33,958 bases of DNA, taken from positions 1-33,958 of the forward strand of contig CAZJAK010000025.1 in assembly GCA_964543935.1 (NCBI GenBank), given 5' to 3'. This stretch comes from JAAYDK01 sp964543935 (lineage in GTDB: Bacteria; Spirochaetota; Spirochaetia; Sphaerochaetales; Sphaerochaetaceae). A program made the position numbers and the translations under genes. The notes under the pieces were generated by a model, which had not been told where the DNA came from, did no database searches, and saw only the letters and a list, made by a program, of their open reading frames with translations. Of this stretch, positions 31,480-33,958 are shown one piece after another (position 1 is the stretch's first letter; every line of letters begins with the position of its first letter).

Positions 31480-33742
31480 TACGCCTGGAAAGGTAAAAAT
31501 CAGGGAGGAGAACAGGCGGCGGGTCGGCCACAGCATCCTCGTGCTGGCGGCCATTCTTGCGCTCGTTTCGTCGACGTGGTTGTTCATCGGCTTTTTACAT
31601 ACCACCCAACGGCAAGAGTCCAAACGGATTCTGTTGTCATCCGCGATACAAGATGTCCGGGTCATCGAGATGAAGATCCAAGCCAGCTTGTATCACCTGG
31701 AGGCGATGGCTTCCCTGTTGGAATCGGATCGCAACTTGCCGTTCGACACAGTCTCCATCTCCACCGACCGTCAACGACTCGCCTTCAGCAGCCTGGCCTT
31801 GGTCGATCCTGACGGCAAGGTTGTCTCGGGCAATCAGCTGGGCTTCGATGTCGGCACGCTTGCAGAGTTCAAGCGGGGAACCATCGCAGTAGCGATCATT
31901 GCCGACAATCCCAGCCTGGCGTTGCTGGTTCCCATCCGGCCAGGAGTGCAGGTAGAGGCGACTTTGGTCGGATTGTACGATTTCGACACGATCCGCAGCA
32001 TCTTTGCAGAATCGTCGACCACCCCGCATGCCATGCGGGCTTTCACCGACGCCACAGGCGCTCTCCTTTATCCCGATGTCCTGCCTGACGGTGTGAGTAC
32101 TGATCTGTTCCAGTACCTCTCCACCGCCCGGTTGCCGGCCGGGGAAAGCTTCGAGCAAGTCAGCAAGGATTATGGCCAAGGCAAGCCGATTGTGGTCGAG
32201 ATAGAGTACCAGGGAGAGCAGTATTGGTTGACTACCGTTGCCATCCCGGCGACCCCGTGGTCTTTGGTACAGTTCGTACCGGCTTCCGATTTGCTTGTCC
32301 ATGAGTCCATCATGGCGTTGGGGACGTTCATCTTGATAGTCTCGGTATTATTGTTTGTCGCCATCATTGTCCTCTCGGCACTCTATGTGCGCATCCGCAT
32401 GCTCGACTCATCGGCCAAGGCCGAAAGGGAACGGCTACCAGACAGCGTCCCTGGCGGAGAGTTCAGCTATGTATTGGATGGCGGCATGGAATTCATTGAG
32501 GTGAGCGATAGCTTTGTCGCTTTGCTCGGATACACCAAAGAGGAATTCAACGAAACCTTCGCCAACAAATTCGTGCTGATGGTGTATGGAGAGGACCGGC
32601 AACTTATCGTTGAGCAACGCCAAAACCAACATGTCGGATTGCCTGCGGTCATGCTCCAGTACCGGGTGGAGACGAAAGCCGGCCATGCGATGTGGCTGGC
32701 GGATTGGGCGCAGGTCGAGCAGCCCTCAAGTGGTCCGGCCATGGTGAAATCTGTGGTCATCGACGTGAGCGCGCCACGTTCGATCGCCGAGGAGGTCAGA
32801 GCCAGCGAGGAGCGTTACCGTTTTGTCGAAATCCAGGCCAAGACAGTGGTGTTCGAATGGGATCTGCGTACGGGGACGTTCTATCGTTCCCCCAACTGGA
32901 AGGATGTCTTCGGTTACGAGCCGGTCGACAACTCGGCTGATCATATCTTCGCCATGGAGCGGGTCCATCCCGATGACCGCGACACTGTCGCCGGGTTGTT
33001 CGAAGCTTGCCGGACTGGGCATAAGAAAGGCTCTGCCCAGATCAGGTTTAGAAACGGGGCGGAGGCGTACCTGTGGGTCCAAATTCAGTTTTCGGCATTA
33101 CCGCTGGCCTCAGGGGCCGCAACCGAGCGGATTCTAGGACGGATGACCGATATCGACGAGCAGTGGAACATGCAGGACAAACTGAAGATGCAAGCCCTCA
33201 CCGACCCATTGACATCATTGTTCCACAAAGGGGCGGTCAAAGATTCCATCGACTCCTTTTTACGCTGCGACGGCTTGCAGGGGATCCATGCCCTCGCCAT
33301 CATCGACATCGATCATTTCAAAGATTTTAACGACACCTTCGGCCATAGCCGTGGCGATGTGGTGTTGATCCAATTCGTCACGACCCTGCGAAAGTTGTTG
33401 GCCGACACCGATCATGTCGTCGGCAGGGTGGGCGGCGATGAGTTGTTGGTCTTGTTGAAAGATGTCGGTACGGTCGAACGGACTGCCGACTTGGCCCGGC
33501 GATTGACCGTCGGTTTGCACCGTACCATCACGGTCGACCACGGGATTGAGCGTGAACTATCCGCCAGTTTGGGCATCGCGGTGTATCCACAGGACGGCAC
33601 CACCTACGATGTGTTGTTCGAGGCGGCCGACAAGGCTTTGTACCATGTCAAGAAACACGGACGCAACAACTTCCACCTCTACGATTCCGCTATCGACGCA
33701 ATCCCGTCGAAAGCGGGGGTGGAAGAAGAAAAGCCCAGATAG
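31469..33742 (+). CDS. Membrane-anchored PAS-PAS-GGDEF diguanylate cyclase
   Basis: Predicted to make cyclic di-GMP in response to an external and an internal signal. The 757-residue product has TM1 at about 21-43. A periplasmic Cache-like sensor spans about 45-280 (LVDPDGKVVSG, ATPWSLVQFVP), and TM2 lies at about 281-307. Two PAS domains follow (about 325-440 and 450-575; the second has SPNWKDVFGYEP-like features and HPDDRD). The GGDEF domain is at about 590-745. The catalytic loop reads GGDEL (655-659), keeping the Gly, Asp and Glu; the substrate region IDIDHFKDFNDTFGH is intact. There is no RxxD product-inhibition site at the usual position. The start overlaps fprA by 11 nt without its own strong Shine-Dalgarno, so the genes are coupled. 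Confidence 0.9.
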   Translation: MVSNTPGKVKIREENRRRVGHSILVLAAILALVSSTWLFIGFLHTTQRQESKRILLSSAIQDVRVIEMKIQASLYHLEAMASLLESDRNLPFDTVSISTDRQRLAFSSLALVDPDGKVVSGNQLGFDVGTLAEFKRGTIAVAIIADNPSLALLVPIRPGVQVEATLVGLYDFDTIRSIFAESSTTPHAMRAFTDATGALLYPDVLPDGVSTDLFQYLSTARLPAGESFEQVSKDYGQGKPIVVEIEYQGEQYWLTTVAIPATPWSLVQFVPASDLLVHESIMALGTFILIVSVLLFVAIIVLSALYVRIRMLDSSAKAERERLPDSVPGGEFSYVLDGGMEFIEVSDSFVALLGYTKEEFNETFANKFVLMVYGEDRQLIVEQRQNQHVGLPAVMLQYRVETKAGHAMWLADWAQVEQPSSGPAMVKSVVIDVSAPRSIAEEVRASEERYRFVEIQAKTVVFEWDLRTGTFYRSPNWKDVFGYEPVDNSADHIFAMERVHPDDRDTVAGLFEACRTGHKKGSAQIRFRNGAEAYLWVQIQFSALPLASGAATERILGRMTDIDEQWNMQDKLKMQALTDPLTSLFHKGAVKDSIDSFLRCDGLQGIHALAIIDIDHFKDFNDTFGHSRGDVVLIQFVTTLRKLLADTDHVVGRVGGDELLVLLKDVGTVERTADLARRLTVGLHRTITVDHGIERELSASLGIAVYPQDGTTYDVLFEAADKALYHVKKHGRNNFHLYDSAIDAIPSKAGVEEEKPR

Positions 33743-33745
33743 GCT

Positions 33746-33958
33746 TTATCGCGCTGCAACTGCAACGAAGGCTTTGAACAATCGCCCCATCGGGGAGCCT
33801 TCGCCTTGGTCCATGACTTCGGGATGCCACTGCACGCCCACGATCCATTGTCCGGGATCGTCGACCTCGATGGCTTCGACCAGTCCCTCGGAGGTGGTGG
33901 CGGTGACGGAGAATCCGCTAGCGACCCGGGCCACCCCCTGATGGTGGAAGCTGTTGAC
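33746..33958 (-). CDS. Class-I glutamine amidotransferase (PuuD-like, peptidase C26), C-terminal fragment
   Basis: Only the last 70 residues are in the window; the gene continues beyond the right edge. VNSFHHQGVARVA matches the NSxHHQ motif of gamma-glutamyl-gamma-aminobutyrate hydrolases, and VGVQWHPEVM contains the catalytic His and Glu of the Cys-His-Glu triad. It is convergent with the cyclase gene, with 3 nt between the stops. The substrate cannot be decided from this piece. Confidence 0.85.
   Translation of the reverse strand, partial: VNSFHHQGVARVASGFSVTATTSEGLVEAIEVDDPGQWIVGVQWHPEVMDQGEGSPMGRLFKAFVAVAAR

Noticed and set aside
1..33958. CRISPR arrays, tRNA, rRNA, insertion sequences, attachment sites
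   Set aside because: None seen: no regularly spaced repeats, no cloverleaf-like or rRNA sequence, no transposase or integrase frame.

Overview
The window is a chromosomal replication-origin region of a Gram-negative-type, probably anaerobic bacterium, most likely a spirochaete (Sphaerochaetaceae-like; placement is an inference). The reasons are as follows. The YidC is the long form with a large periplasmic domain. MurA carries Asp instead of Cys in its active-site loop, as in known spirochaetes. There is a flavodiiron protein, a cyclophilin-FKBP fusion, and a recF-DUF721 neighbourhood. Coding density is very high, G+C is moderate to high, and I see no mobile elements, CRISPR arrays, rRNA or tRNA genes.

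Layout. 1-2400 (minus): lgt followed by a long-form aminopeptidase P that runs off the left edge. 2502-6105 (plus): periplasmic S41 protease, rsmE, and a sigma-54-activator-like ATPase without a DNA-binding domain. 6106-6425: a 320-bp non-coding, AT-rich segment carrying DnaA-box repeats. 6426-8806: divergent murA and a PfkB/adenosine-kinase-like gene. 8809-17294 (minus): the replication/translation block, in transcription order dnaA, dnaN, recF, dciA-like DUF721, rpmH, rnpA, yidC, jag, metK. The probable oriC, with DnaA boxes and a DnaA-trio-like tract, lies between dnaA and dnaN. 17496-22048 (plus): gyrB-gyrA, ending in a strong terminator. 22111-22258: two parS sites. 22267-22488 (minus): a small NifU-domain protein. 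22607-26643 (plus): parA-parB-immunophilin fusion-radA. 26773-29432: a TraB-family membrane protein, a LysO-family exporter and an unknown protein. 29445-33742 (plus): a YgjP-like metallohydrolase, a flavodiiron protein and a PAS-GGDEF cyclase. 33746-33958 (minus): the C-terminus of a class-I glutamine amidotransferase.

How it works together: the centre holds chromosome initiation (DnaA, clamp, helicase-loader candidate), supercoiling (gyrase) and segregation (ParABS), next to the classical rpmH-rnpA-yidC-jag ribosome and membrane-insertion set.

The most unusual signals are regulatory. (1) Several genes (lgt, ctp, murA, dnaA, parA, the unknown gene at 29432, and less clearly two others) have a sigma-70 -10 box ending only 6-8 nt before the start codon and no usable Shine-Dalgarno. 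This predicts leaderless mRNAs, while neighbours such as nifU, rpmH, gyrB and traB have ordinary leaders. (2) A second DnaA-box cluster lies 9 kb from dnaA in a convergent intergenic gap. (3) The dnaA-dnaN gap carries a DnaA-trio-like tract in the orientation expected of an unwinding element. All calls come from reading the sequence; no database search was run.
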